A stretch of 39,657 bases of DNA, taken from assembly GCA_021828835.1 (NCBI GenBank), contig JAJZCY010000007.1:1-39657 (forward strand), in the 5' to 3' direction. This DNA is from Acidobacteriota bacterium (lineage in GTDB: Bacteria > Acidobacteriota > Terriglobia > Terriglobales > Acidobacteriaceae). The translations under genes were made by a program, and so were the position numbers. Numbering within the stretch: the first letter of the stretch is position 1; each line of letters opens with the position of its first letter. The notes under the pieces were generated by a model, which saw only the letters and a program-made list of their open reading frames with translations, had not been told where the DNA came from and did not search any database. Positions 25,844 to 34,805 of the stretch are shown in pieces.

Positions 25844-26998
25844 ATGGCCTCAGTGATTGCCGACTTTAAACGTGGGGGGCGGAAGAAAGAACCGCAGACA
25901 GGCGCGGATGCGGTATTGCCCGCCAAAGCGCGCTACAGTCCTGCATCGCTGCTGGCTTCGATCGTGGAGTCCTCGGCGGATGCGATCTTCAGCACCGATC
26001 TGAGTGGAAAAATCACGAGCTGGAACGAAGCGGCCCAGCAGATGTTCGGGTTCTCCGCCGACAGGATGGTGGGGCAGTCGCTGCTGCGGATCGTGCCTGC
26101 GGAGCAGCATACGCTAGCACTCCACGATCTTCGCCGGCTGGAATCCGGAGAAAAGCTGGAGCGCTTTGAGACGGTGCGGCAGACCCGGGACGGCCAGCAT
26201 GTAGAGGTCTCGATGACGATTTCGCCGATCAAGGATGCAGTCGGGCGGATCGTGGGCGCGGCGCATCTGGCGCACGACATTTCGGGGCGCAAGCGGATGG
26301 AGCGGCTGCTGATCCGGTCGGAAAAACTGGCGGCGACGGGGCGCATGGCGGCGACCGTGGCGCACGAGATCAACAACCCGCTGGAGTCGGTTCTGAACTT
26401 AGTGTACCTGGCGCGGCGCAATAGCCCGCCGCAGGAGAAGGCCCACAGCTATCTTCTTTCGGCTGAAGGCGAACTGGACCGTGTGTCGCAGATTATCCGG
26501 CGAGTTTTGGGGTATTATAGTGAAACAGGCCGTCAAGACGACGTGTTTCTTCACGAGGTGCTGGCCGAAGCTTTGGCCGTGTATCAGGCCCAGCTTCACG
26601 CCAATGGAATCCTGGTTGATTGCCGGTATGAAGATCATCGCCGGATATCGATCCACTGGAACGAATTTGCGCAAGTCTTCTCCACGATCCTTGCCGATTC
26701 CATCCAGGTTCTGCCGCGCGGCGCCGCACTCCGGTTTGACGTTGTCGATTCCCGGTCTGCCGAGCAAGAAGGAATAGAGCTAGCGATTCGCCTGCGCGCG
26801 CCAGGGCTCGAGCGCGAAGTACTGGATCGTGCATTTGCGCCCCTCGCGGCGGTCCAGGGAGGAATTACCTCCAGCATTGGCTTATCGGTAGCCAGAGAAT
26901 TGCTGGAAAAACGCGGGGCACAGATACAGGTTTCATCGAGCAGCAGCTCTTCCGAGGTCACCGATGCGCAAATCTGCATCTTCGTACCCTTTGCCTGA
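25844..26998 (+). CDS. PAS-domain histidine-kinase-like protein with eroded ATPase domain
   Basis: PAS: ADAIFSTDLSGKITSWNEAAQQMFGFSADRMVGQSL; H-box VAHEINNPLESVLNLVYL; canonical N and G1 boxes missing. Confidence 0.85.
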   Translation: MASVIADFKRGGRKKEPQTGADAVLPAKARYSPASLLASIVESSADAIFSTDLSGKITSWNEAAQQMFGFSADRMVGQSLLRIVPAEQHTLALHDLRRLESGEKLERFETVRQTRDGQHVEVSMTISPIKDAVGRIVGAAHLAHDISGRKRMERLLIRSEKLAATGRMAATVAHEINNPLESVLNLVYLARRNSPPQEKAHSYLLSAEGELDRVSQIIRRVLGYYSETGRQDDVFLHEVLAEALAVYQAQLHANGILVDCRYEDHRRISIHWNEFAQVFSTILADSIQVLPRGAALRFDVVDSRSAEQEGIELAIRLRAPGLEREVLDRAFAPLAAVQGGITSSIGLSVARELLEKRGAQIQVSSSSSSSEVTDAQICIFVPFA

Positions 26999-27056
26999 CT
27001 TTCGTTGCCTGAATCCCAAACTGCTCCATTGGAACAGGATTGAAGGAGATCAAACG

Positions 27057-27530
27057 ATGCTGGACTGTGGAGCGGCCTTGATTATTCAGGCTTCTGAAAA
27101 GTCTTCTGAGCGGTTCATCGCCTCACAGGTGCGCAAGTCGCGCGCCAAGGCCTCGGGCGAAGACTGCCCCAGCATCCTGGTGGTCGACGACGAAGTGAAG
27201 CTGGCCGACACCATGACCGAAATTTTGAACCTCTCCGGCTTTTGCGCATTCACCGCCTATGACGGGCGGATGGCGCTGGAGATCGCCGAGGAGCTTCAGC
27301 CCGACTACCTGCTCACCGATGTGGTGATGCCGGAGATGAACGGCGTGGATCTGGCCATAGCGGTGCGGAGGCAGCGGCCAGAAACGATGATTCTTCTGTT
27401 CTCGGGCCAGGCCGGCACTATCGATCTTCTGGAAGATGCGCGCGCGGCGGGACACTCCTTCGATGTGCTGGAGAAGCCGATGCACCCGCTACGGCTGATC
27501 GAACACCTGAAGCGCATGCGGCTCCGTTAA
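27057..27530 (+). CDS. Single-domain response regulator, paralogous to 25095-25553
   Basis: ILVVDDEVKLADTMTEIL, LLTDVVMPEMNG, LLFSGQAGTIDLL, EKPMHPLRLIEHL; AAGGAG Shine-Dalgarno. Confidence 0.9.
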   Translation: MLDCGAALIIQASEKSSERFIASQVRKSRAKASGEDCPSILVVDDEVKLADTMTEILNLSGFCAFTAYDGRMALEIAEELQPDYLLTDVVMPEMNGVDLAIAVRRQRPETMILLFSGQAGTIDLLEDARAAGHSFDVLEKPMHPLRLIEHLKRMRLR

Positions 27531-27599
27531 AGCCTGAGACCGCAGGCCCGCTGGCAAAGCTGCGCCACGGGCCCGCTTTGCTCCTGCATTTGGCCTACC

Positions 27600-28253
27600 T
27601 TACACTCCTCCCTTGCTCGGCTTTGAGCTGTGCGCTGAAGGCCGTTCGGCGATCGCCACTATCATCTGGCTGAGAGAGTCCAGTCTCACATCCTTGTTAT
27701 CTTCAGCAACAAAGGTTGCCGAATTTCTGCTGGCGATGTTGCTGTGCATGTCGACGTCGGGCAAGACGGCGATTTGGTCGACGCGCAGCGTATGGTCGTG
27801 CCACATGTCGGTTTCATCCGCCAGCCGGATGCCGGAGTCGAAGGCCGGGGGAGCCACTTCCATGACGGTGGCTTTGATCGGAATGGTGGTGCCGTTCTTC
27901 AGACGGGCTGCGGTGAAGCGGAGCGAGAGGCGATCGGTGCCGCTCTTAGCCTTGTCGGCCGTGACCTTGCCGAGCAGGAGCGTGCCGCTTTTGAGCTCGG
28001 GTCCGTTTTTGAGGTGCAGGGTGTTGTCCAGCCGCGCCTGGAAGGTTTGGCCGGCGTGGATTTTGCGCGAGTCGAGTCCCTGGCGCAGCTCAATGGCTCC
28101 GGGGACCATCTCGGCAGCCTGCTTTAGAGCGGCTGCGGAGGCCTGGGGATGTTTTTGCGTGCTATCAACAGTGTGTGCCCAAGAGGTATGCGGTAACACA
28201 AGGGCCCCAAGAGCGATGACAACGGACAGGGATATCCTGACATCACCTTTCAT
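27600..28253 (-). CDS. Secreted hypothetical protein
   Basis: Signal peptide MKGDVRISLSVVIALGALVLPHTSWAH. Confidence 0.65.
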   Translation of the reverse strand: MKGDVRISLSVVIALGALVLPHTSWAHTVDSTQKHPQASAAALKQAAEMVPGAIELRQGLDSRKIHAGQTFQARLDNTLHLKNGPELKSGTLLLGKVTADKAKSGTDRLSLRFTAARLKNGTTIPIKATVMEVAPPAFDSGIRLADETDMWHDHTLRVDQIAVLPDVDMHSNIASRNSATFVAEDNKDVRLDSLSQMIVAIAERPSAHSSKPSKGGV

Positions 28254-28575
28254 GTGATTGATCTCCTTGAAAAATTCTGGCTTGCTTGGACCTCTGCGAG
28301 CCTCGGTCCGGAGGCCTTGCTTCCAATGGTATAGACGCCGGCGCGGAAAAGAAGTCGCGGGGCGCAGGGTAAGATGTCGAAATAGTTTTGCTATATGAAA
28401 AACATAGATGAAATTGCGGACTTCACTTTCGAGGGAGTCGAAGCGGATTACGATGCCGGCAAGCTCAGCGGGGTGGCGCTTGTGATGCAGCTCACGGTTT
28501 GCCGCAAGAGAACCGGCCTACACTTCCTTCCAGCCGACGAACAGCTCGAGCGTTCGCCCGCAGAAGGAGGCCCTT

Positions 28576-29025
28576 ATGACTGCAACCTGCTCCAAATGCG
28601 GAACACACCTCGAAGCCCCCTGGAAATTCTGCCCGGAATGCGGAGCCGGCTCCGTAAAGCATGCGGAGGCGGAGCTGCACGTCCATGAGAGAGCTCCGGC
28701 GCGGTACTTCGTAGTGGGCCTGTTCTTCGGCGCGATCGCGGCGCCGGTGTTCATCATTTACGGCACCATGATCTGCCTGCTGGGGCCGTGGATGGTGGTG
28801 GGGATTCCGATGATCCTTCTGGGGATCGCTTCGCCGATCCTGGGGCCGTACCTGGCCATGAACGCGGTGCGGGGGAAATGTCCGCACTGTGGTGTGGCCA
28901 TCAGCAGCGTGGGCCCGCGGGGCGCGTTCTATTGCCATGCGTGCAGCCAGAAGATCGTGGTGAAGAACCGGCAGCTCCTTAAGGCCGAGGCCGAGCGTCC
29001 GGCCGGCGTTCAGCCGGCGGTCTGA
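28576..29025 (+). CDS. Zinc-ribbon / membrane / zinc-ribbon protein
   Basis: CSKCGTHLEAPWKFCPECG, two hydrophobic segments, CPHCGVAISSVGPRGAFYCHAC. Confidence 0.75.
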   Translation: MTATCSKCGTHLEAPWKFCPECGAGSVKHAEAELHVHERAPARYFVVGLFFGAIAAPVFIIYGTMICLLGPWMVVGIPMILLGIASPILGPYLAMNAVRGKCPHCGVAISSVGPRGAFYCHACSQKIVVKNRQLLKAEAERPAGVQPAV

Positions 29026-31055
29026 TTGGAGTGGAAGTGACGCCAGATGGTCTCCGCGGTTTTGCGTGAGACCACGGCGGCCAGCGACTCCGCGGTGGCC
29101 TGCTGCACGTCGCGCAGGCTGCCGAAGTGGGTGAGCAGCCGTTGCCGGGTCTGCGCTCCCACGCCGGGGATGTTGAGCAGCTCGGAGTCGCGGTCGCGCA
29201 TGGCGCGGCGCTGGCGGTGATAGCCCACCGCGAAGCGATGGCTCTCGTCGCGGATCCTCTGCACCAGGTGCAACACGGGCGAGCGGCGGTCGAGCACCAC
29301 CGGCTCTTCCTCGTTTCCGTAGAGGTAGATGATCTCTTCTTTTTTGGCGATGGAGGCCAGAGGCTGGGAGGCGAGGCCCAGCGACTCCAGCGCTTCGGCG
29401 GCGGCGTGCAACTGTCCGAGGCCGCCGTCGATGAGGACCAGGGAAGGCATGGTGGAAGGTTCTTTGCCGCTTTCCGCGTTCGCTCCCCGGCTGTTTTCGA
29501 GGATGCGGCGATAGCGGCGTTCCACGACCTCGCGCATGGATGCGAAATCGTCAACGCCCAGCACGGTCATCACCTTGAACTTGCGATAGGCAGACTTGTT
29601 CATCTTGCCGTCTTCCCACACGACCAGTGAGGCCACGGTCTCCGCGCCCTGAATGTGCGAGATGTCGAAGCACTCGATGCGGCGGGGAAGTTCGGGAAGC
29701 ATGAGGAGATCGGCGAGAGTCTCCTGGATGGCCTTGCGCGAGGGCTCGAGCACGCGGAAGCGCTGGGTATGCGACTGGCGGGCATTCTGGCCGGCGAGGT
29801 CCACGAGCGAGCGCTTCTCGCCGCGCTGGGGAACGGCCAGCTCGACACGATGCCCGGTGCGCTCGGCGAGCAGGTCGGCCAGTGATTCGCGGTCCGCGAA
29901 GTCCACCGGCACCAGGATGGAACGCGGAACGTAGTGCTGGTCGATGTAGAGTTGCTTGAGCAGGGCAGAGAAGACGGCTCCGGGGTTGAAGAGGGGACGA
30001 CGGGGCTCGGCGGCACCCGTGTTCGTGCTTTCCCAGGTCTCAGAATCGAGACCTGGGGTACCCGTGTTTGTGGTTGTGCCTTCCCCGGTCCCCAAAGGCG
30101 AGGGACCGGGGGCACCCGGGGTTCGTTGCTGCGTACTGTCTTCTGATTCCCTCGTGCCCTGGTTCCCCTGATCCCTGTCTTCCATGAACTCGGGGAGATC
30201 TTCCCAGAAGAACTCGCGCCGGTCGACGATTTTGCCGGCGCGCATGTGGAAGAGATTGACGGCCAGGCTGCCGTCCTCGAAGTGATAGCCGAAGACGTCG
30301 GTATCGTCGCTCTGCTCGGCGGTGGCGATGCGCTGTTTTTCCTGAAGCTGGCGGACGGTGGAGAGCTGGTCGCGCAGGCGCGCGGCGGTTTCGAAGCGCT
30401 CGGCCTCGGCGGCGGCCATCATGCGGGTTTCGAGGGTGCGCTCGAGCTCGGCGGCTTTGCCTTCGAGGAGAAGCTGCGCGTCGCGCACCGCCTCGCGGTA
30501 GGCCTCGGGCGTGGTCAGCTCCTCAACGCAGGGGCCCAGGCAGCGATGGATGTAGTACTGCAGGCAGGCGCGGGGATGATAGCGGCTGAGATCCACCTTA
30601 CAGCTCGGGATGAGAAAGCTGCGGTGGATGAGGTCCACGACGCGATAGGCGAGATTGCCGGGAAAGTAAGGGCCGTAGTAGGCGGCGCCGTCCTTGCGCA
30701 GACGGCGGGTGACGAAGACCTTGGGGAAGCGGTCGGTGAGCGTGAGCTTCACGTAGGGGTAGGTCTTGTCGTCGCGCAGCAGGATGTTGAAGCGCGGCTT
30801 GCGCTGCTTGATGAGGTTGTTCTCAAGGGCCAGCGCCTCGTGCTCGTTGGCCACGAGGATGTAGTCGATGTCCACGGCTTCGCGCATCAGCGAGCCGGTT
30901 TTGGCGTTGGCCTGGGAGGCTGCCAGGAGGTAGGAGCGGACGCGGGAGCGCAGGTTCTTGGCCTTGCCGACGTAGATGATCTCGCCCTCAGCGTTCTTGT
31001 AGAGATAGACCCCCGGCTGGGTGGGCAAGTTCCGGATTTTCTCTTGGAGATCCAT
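29010..31055 (-). CDS. uvrC: Excinuclease ABC subunit C with a low-complexity insertion
   Basis: GIY-YIG: LPTQPGVYLYKNAEGEIIYVGKAKNLRSRVRSYL; UvrC domain CFDISHIQGAETVASLVVWEDGKMNKSAYRKFKV; HhH C-terminus. Confidence 0.95.
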   Translation of the reverse strand: MDLQEKIRNLPTQPGVYLYKNAEGEIIYVGKAKNLRSRVRSYLLAASQANAKTGSLMREAVDIDYILVANEHEALALENNLIKQRKPRFNILLRDDKTYPYVKLTLTDRFPKVFVTRRLRKDGAAYYGPYFPGNLAYRVVDLIHRSFLIPSCKVDLSRYHPRACLQYYIHRCLGPCVEELTTPEAYREAVRDAQLLLEGKAAELERTLETRMMAAAEAERFETAARLRDQLSTVRQLQEKQRIATAEQSDDTDVFGYHFEDGSLAVNLFHMRAGKIVDRREFFWEDLPEFMEDRDQGNQGTRESEDSTQQRTPGAPGPSPLGTGEGTTTNTGTPGLDSETWESTNTGAAEPRRPLFNPGAVFSALLKQLYIDQHYVPRSILVPVDFADRESLADLLAERTGHRVELAVPQRGEKRSLVDLAGQNARQSHTQRFRVLEPSRKAIQETLADLLMLPELPRRIECFDISHIQGAETVASLVVWEDGKMNKSAYRKFKVMTVLGVDDFASMREVVERRYRRILENSRGANAESGKEPSTMPSLVLIDGGLGQLHAAAEALESLGLASQPLASIAKKEEIIYLYGNEEEPVVLDRRSPVLHLVQRIRDESHRFAVGYHRQRRAMRDRDSELLNIPGVGAQTRQRLLTHFGSLRDVQQATAESLAAVVSRKTAETIWRHFHSNQTAG
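30029..30117 (-). repeat. Two family A hairpin units in tandem within uvrC, in frame
   Basis: CCCAGGTCTC-AGAATC-GAGACCTGGG (30032-30057) and CCCCGGTCCC-CAAAGGCGA-GGGACCGGGG (30083-30111), each followed by G(G)TACCC/GCACCC. Confidence 0.9.
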
Positions 31056-31331
31056 CGGCAGGGAAATGATCCGCTTTCCATAGGATAGCGGCGGAAGGAT
31101 TCGCCAAGGGGGGCAGTCGGGTAAAAACCGGGCAATCTTGCCGGGTGATGTAAAAACTACACGGCAGCGGCGGTGGAAAGCTGCCGCAAGTTCCCATCTA
31201 AGCAACTAAAAATGAGGAACTTACTTCCAATCTTTCGATTGGCACCCGATGTGCAATCTTCCAGAGCGATTGGATATGCCTCCCCGACGCAAGCAGGTCA
31301 GGCGGTGGAGGTACAGGGAGGAGCAGGAAAG

Positions 31332-32081
31332 ATGGTCATGCAACGTTTCGGATTCGTAGTTACGGCTGCGGCTCTCACAGTCTTCGGGGTATCAGGCTGC
31401 GCGACCAAGAACTACGTGAAAAACCAGACGGCTCCATTGGTGAATCACGCCGGGCAACTGGACCAGAAGACAGCGCAGAACAGCCGTGAGATTCAGGACG
31501 TAAACCAGCGCGCGCAATCGGGCATTCAGAAGGCGCAAGGCTCCGCCGACCAAGCCGCGCAGAGCGCGCAGAATGCAGCCAACCAGGCTAACCAGGCTCA
31601 GACCGCAGCCAACGATGTGGCCCATCGCGCCGACTCGCTTGAGTCGGTGGTGAAGGGGCTCGACAACTACAAGCAGATGGCGGACGTGACGGTCACCTTC
31701 GGGTTTGACAAGTCGAATCTGACCGCCGATGCCAAGCAGCAGCTCGACAGCTTTGCCAGCCAGATCAGCAACGCGCACAGCTACATTCTCGAAGTCACCG
31801 GCGGGACGGATACCACCGGCCCCGCGCAGTACAACTACATGCTCAGCCAGCGCCGCGCCGATTCGGTGGTGCAGTACCTGGCGGCCAAGTACAACATTCC
31901 GCCGCACCGCTTCTATCTGATCGGCATCGGCAAGGACCAGCAGGTAGCGCCCGACAACACCGCCGCGGGCCGCAAGAAGAATCGCCGGGTTGAGGTGCAG
32001 TTGCTCACGAATATGAGCCAGGGCGGAAGTGGCGCGCAGCCGCAGAGCTCGGCGCCGAGCAATCCTGGCGCCGCCCAGTAG
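31332..32081 (+). CDS. OmpA/Pal-family lipoprotein with coiled-coil-like linker
   Basis: Lipobox VSGC; Ala/Gln-rich region; OmpA-like VTFGFDKSNLTADAKQQLD...YLIGIGKDQQVAPDNTAAGRKKNRRVEV. Confidence 0.88.
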   Translation: MVMQRFGFVVTAAALTVFGVSGCATKNYVKNQTAPLVNHAGQLDQKTAQNSREIQDVNQRAQSGIQKAQGSADQAAQSAQNAANQANQAQTAANDVAHRADSLESVVKGLDNYKQMADVTVTFGFDKSNLTADAKQQLDSFASQISNAHSYILEVTGGTDTTGPAQYNYMLSQRRADSVVQYLAAKYNIPPHRFYLIGIGKDQQVAPDNTAAGRKKNRRVEVQLLTNMSQGGSGAQPQSSAPSNPGAAQ

Positions 32082-32151
32082 CCGGTGAGCACCGGGCAGT
32101 CGGGAACCACCGGGCAGCCGGTAATCTCCGGGTAGCCGGTAACCGCCGGGT
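32080..32151 (+). repeat. Four 18-bp tandem repeats beginning at the stop codon of the OmpA-like gene
   Basis: AGCCGGTGAGCACCGGGC/AGTCGGGAACCACCGGGC/AGCCGGTAATCTCCGGGT/AGCCGGTAACCGCCGGGT. Confidence 0.85.
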
Positions 32152-32167
32152 ATTGTTTACCCAAACC

Positions 32168-32198
32168 AAGGCAGATCCTTACCGGGTCTGCCTTTTTC
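32168..32198 (+). terminator. Terminator of the OmpA-like gene
   Basis: AAGGCAGATCCTTACCGGGTCTGCCTTTTTC. Confidence 0.8.
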
Positions 32199-32217
32199 TT
32201 GGTGGGGGATGGGCGTG

Positions 32218-32277
32218 GGTCTGGAGACCCACGCGACAGCCGGTCTGGAGACCCACGCGACAGCCGGTCTGGAGACC
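32218..32277. repeat. Three GGTCTGGAGACC palindromes at 24-bp spacing
   Basis: GGTCTGGAGACC at 32218, 32242 and 32266 with CACGCGACAGCC linkers. Confidence 0.85.
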
Positions 32278-32370
32278 GGCGCTACAACTGGTTGGCGCTC
32301 CGACGGATTGGGGCTTCGACGGCCTGGCGCGCGTGGCGACGGAGAATGCGAAGCAGACTGAGCGGCTTTG

Positions 32371-33285
32371 TCAGTGAGAGAGGCTGCTCAGCCAGGCGGT
32401 GAAGGTCTGGCCGAACGCGGGGCCGGATGTGGCGGAGCGGAGCAGGGTCTTGTGGCCGGATGCTTTGTCGTAAGCAGCCATGGATTGAGCGTCGTTGGCA
32501 GGAACAAACCACAGCGAGGGAATGCGGACCGCGGAGGCGGCGGCGTTGAGATGCCAGCGATCGCCGACCAGCAAGTGCGCCGGCACGAGCTCCGCGCGCG
32601 GGTCGTCGAAGATCACGTTCGCTGCATGAGGGAGCGGAGCGTCGAGCACCACGCCGGCGAGCTCTGGATGGGCTGCGGCGATCTCGGCCGCCAGATTTGC
32701 GCCGAGGCCTGTGCCGTCGAGCACGATGCTGCGCGGGGCGAGTTGGCGCGTGCCGGTCAGGTACTCGATGGCCCAGTTGGCGTCCTGACGCCAGCGGGTT
32801 TCATTGGGATGGGCGAACTGGCTCTGGCCGTAGCCGCGGTAATCGAAGGTGAAGACTGTGACACCGGCGGCATGGAGCGCTGCCAGCGCATCGACGCTCT
32901 CGCTGATATTTCCGGTGGCGCCGTGCAGGTAGAGGACGGTGACATTGGCAAAGCGCGCGCCGGGGGCGGCGGGGATCCACCAGCCTTGCAGGCGAAGCTG
33001 ACCGGTTTGGGTGGCAGCGAAGCCGATGGGTTCGAAAGCGATGCCGGCGGCTGCGGGGGTGCGGGTAATGGCGGTCTTGGGGTGGTAGAGGAGCTGCCAA
33101 CTGCCCTGCCAGAAGAGCAGGCACATGCTGCCCCAGGCGCAGAGGGCCGCGGCCACAAAGGTGGTGGCGACGGCGATCAGCAGCCAGCGCGCGGAGACAG
33201 TTGGCCGCTGCGCGGCGGCCTGCGCGGATGCCTTGCCCCGAGGCGAGCGGGCCACGATCTTCAAACCTTTATTGCGGGAAGCCAT
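32371..33285 (-). CDS. Membrane-anchored alpha/beta-hydrolase-fold protein (BEM46-like), nucleophile elbow altered
   Basis: N-terminal TM; LYLHGATGNISESVDAL, FDYRGYGQSQ; elbow reads DGTGLGA. Confidence 0.75.
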   Translation of the reverse strand: MASRNKGLKIVARSPRGKASAQAAAQRPTVSARWLLIAVATTFVAAALCAWGSMCLLFWQGSWQLLYHPKTAITRTPAAAGIAFEPIGFAATQTGQLRLQGWWIPAAPGARFANVTVLYLHGATGNISESVDALAALHAAGVTVFTFDYRGYGQSQFAHPNETRWRQDANWAIEYLTGTRQLAPRSIVLDGTGLGANLAAEIAAAHPELAGVVLDAPLPHAANVIFDDPRAELVPAHLLVGDRWHLNAAASAVRIPSLWFVPANDAQSMAAYDKASGHKTLLRSATSGPAFGQTFTAWLSSLSH

Positions 33286-33327
33286 GATGTGTCTACGCTT
33301 CCATGGTAATTGCTGGGGGCAAGCGGT

Positions 33328-34734
33328 TCAGGACTGGACCTGTTCGGCAGCCATCTCCTCGGTGGAGGCGATAATGCCCATCTCCTGGTAAATGGGGCGG
33401 ACGACCTTGCGCAGGGCCGGGAGCATGGAGAGAAACCAGAGCGCGGCAAGCACCACGACGACGCCGTTGATGATGACGGTCCATTGCGCTCCGGTGAGCA
33501 AGAGCGCGGCGCGGCCCAGGAGCGTACGGGTGGTGGGAATGGAGCTGGCCATGGTGCCGGCGAGCAGGCTGCCGAAGGGGGCCATGCCCACGAAGGCCAT
33601 TGTGTAGTAGCTCATGACCCGGCCGCGCTTGTCTTCCGTGACCAGGGTCTGAATGACGGTGTTGCTGGCCGCCATGCCCTGCATCATGCCCATGCCGGCG
33701 ATCGACACGGTGAGCATGGAGAGCCAGAAGACATGCGAGAGGCCGAAGCCGATGAGCCCGGCCCCAAAGACGGTCGCCGAGACCGGGATGATGCGGATCA
33801 GGCCGCGCACGCTCTTGCGCGCGGCGAGCGAAAGCGCGGAGATGAGCGCGCCCACGCCCATGGCGCCCATCAGGAAACCGAGGGTGTGCGGGCCGCCGTG
33901 CAGCACCTTGGCGGCAAAGATGGGCATAAGGACCACAAAGGGCATGCCCATCAGGCTGACCACGGCGAAGAGCAGCAGGATGGTGCGGATGGGCAGGAAA
34001 CCGGCGACGTACTGCCAGCCTTCCTTCAGTTCGTGGAAGGCGGAGGCTGCCCTGCGACGGCCGCCGGGGAGGTGGATGCGCATCATCAGCAGAGAGATGA
34101 TGACGGCGATGTAACTGACGCCATCGATAAAGAAGCACCAGCCCTCGTTGGTGGCGGCGATGACCAGGCCGGCGATGGAGGGCCCGGCAAGGCGGGCCAT
34201 GTTGACCATGGAGGAGTTGATGGCGATGGCGTTGCCGAGATCCTCGCGGCCTTCGATCATCTGCACCATGAAGGATTGGCGGCCGGGCATATCGAAGGCG
34301 TTGACGACGCCTTGCAGCACGCTGAGGCCGAGGATCCAGGGCATGTTGATGAGGCCGGAGAGGGTGAGCCCGGCGAGCGCGAATGATTGCAGCATGGAGA
34401 TGGCCTGGGTCCAGGCGAGGAGCTGGCGGCGGTCGACGCGATCGACCCAGACACCGGCAAAGGGCGCGATGAGGAAGGTGGGGATCTGTCCGCAGAAGCT
34501 GACGGTGCCCAGCAGCAGCGCGGATTTGGTGAGGCGGTAGACGAGCCAGGCGGTGGCGATGCGCGTCATCCAGGTGCCGATGAGCGAGATGCTCTGGCCG
34601 CCGAAGAAGAGGCGGAAGTTGCGATGGCGCAGCGCCCGCCACGCGTGCGAAGCGCCACCGAAGACGCTGGTTTTGGCCGCGCTGGGATCGGACGTGCTCT
34701 CCGCGCGCTGAGGGGTATTGCCGGCGTTCACCAT
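33328..34734 (-). CDS. MFS transporter (EntS/MFS_3-like)
   Basis: RHRNFRLFFGGQSISLIGTWMTRIATAWLVYRLT; about 12 hydrophobic segments. Confidence 0.9.
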   Translation of the reverse strand: MVNAGNTPQRAESTSDPSAAKTSVFGGASHAWRALRHRNFRLFFGGQSISLIGTWMTRIATAWLVYRLTKSALLLGTVSFCGQIPTFLIAPFAGVWVDRVDRRQLLAWTQAISMLQSFALAGLTLSGLINMPWILGLSVLQGVVNAFDMPGRQSFMVQMIEGREDLGNAIAINSSMVNMARLAGPSIAGLVIAATNEGWCFFIDGVSYIAVIISLLMMRIHLPGGRRRAASAFHELKEGWQYVAGFLPIRTILLLFAVVSLMGMPFVVLMPIFAAKVLHGGPHTLGFLMGAMGVGALISALSLAARKSVRGLIRIIPVSATVFGAGLIGFGLSHVFWLSMLTVSIAGMGMMQGMAASNTVIQTLVTEDKRGRVMSYYTMAFVGMAPFGSLLAGTMASSIPTTRTLLGRAALLLTGAQWTVIINGVVVVLAALWFLSMLPALRKVVRPIYQEMGIIASTEEMAAEQVQS

Positions 34735-34805
34735 TGCTCAGTCATAGGATGCGGCAGGCCGCGTGTCGGTGCGCGGCTCTTGTTCCGGCGCTTGCCGGAA
34801 CAAGG

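Noticed and set aside
28395-28688. 97-aa ORF upstream of the zinc-ribbon gene
   Set aside because: Overlaps the zinc-ribbon CDS in another frame and its C-terminal half reads like a frame artefact; the N-terminal part cannot be confirmed.
33293-34642. 449-aa ORF in another frame of the MFS gene
   Set aside because: Same strand as the MFS gene but wrong frame; R/H/P-rich translation, while the MFS frame has coherent TM segments.
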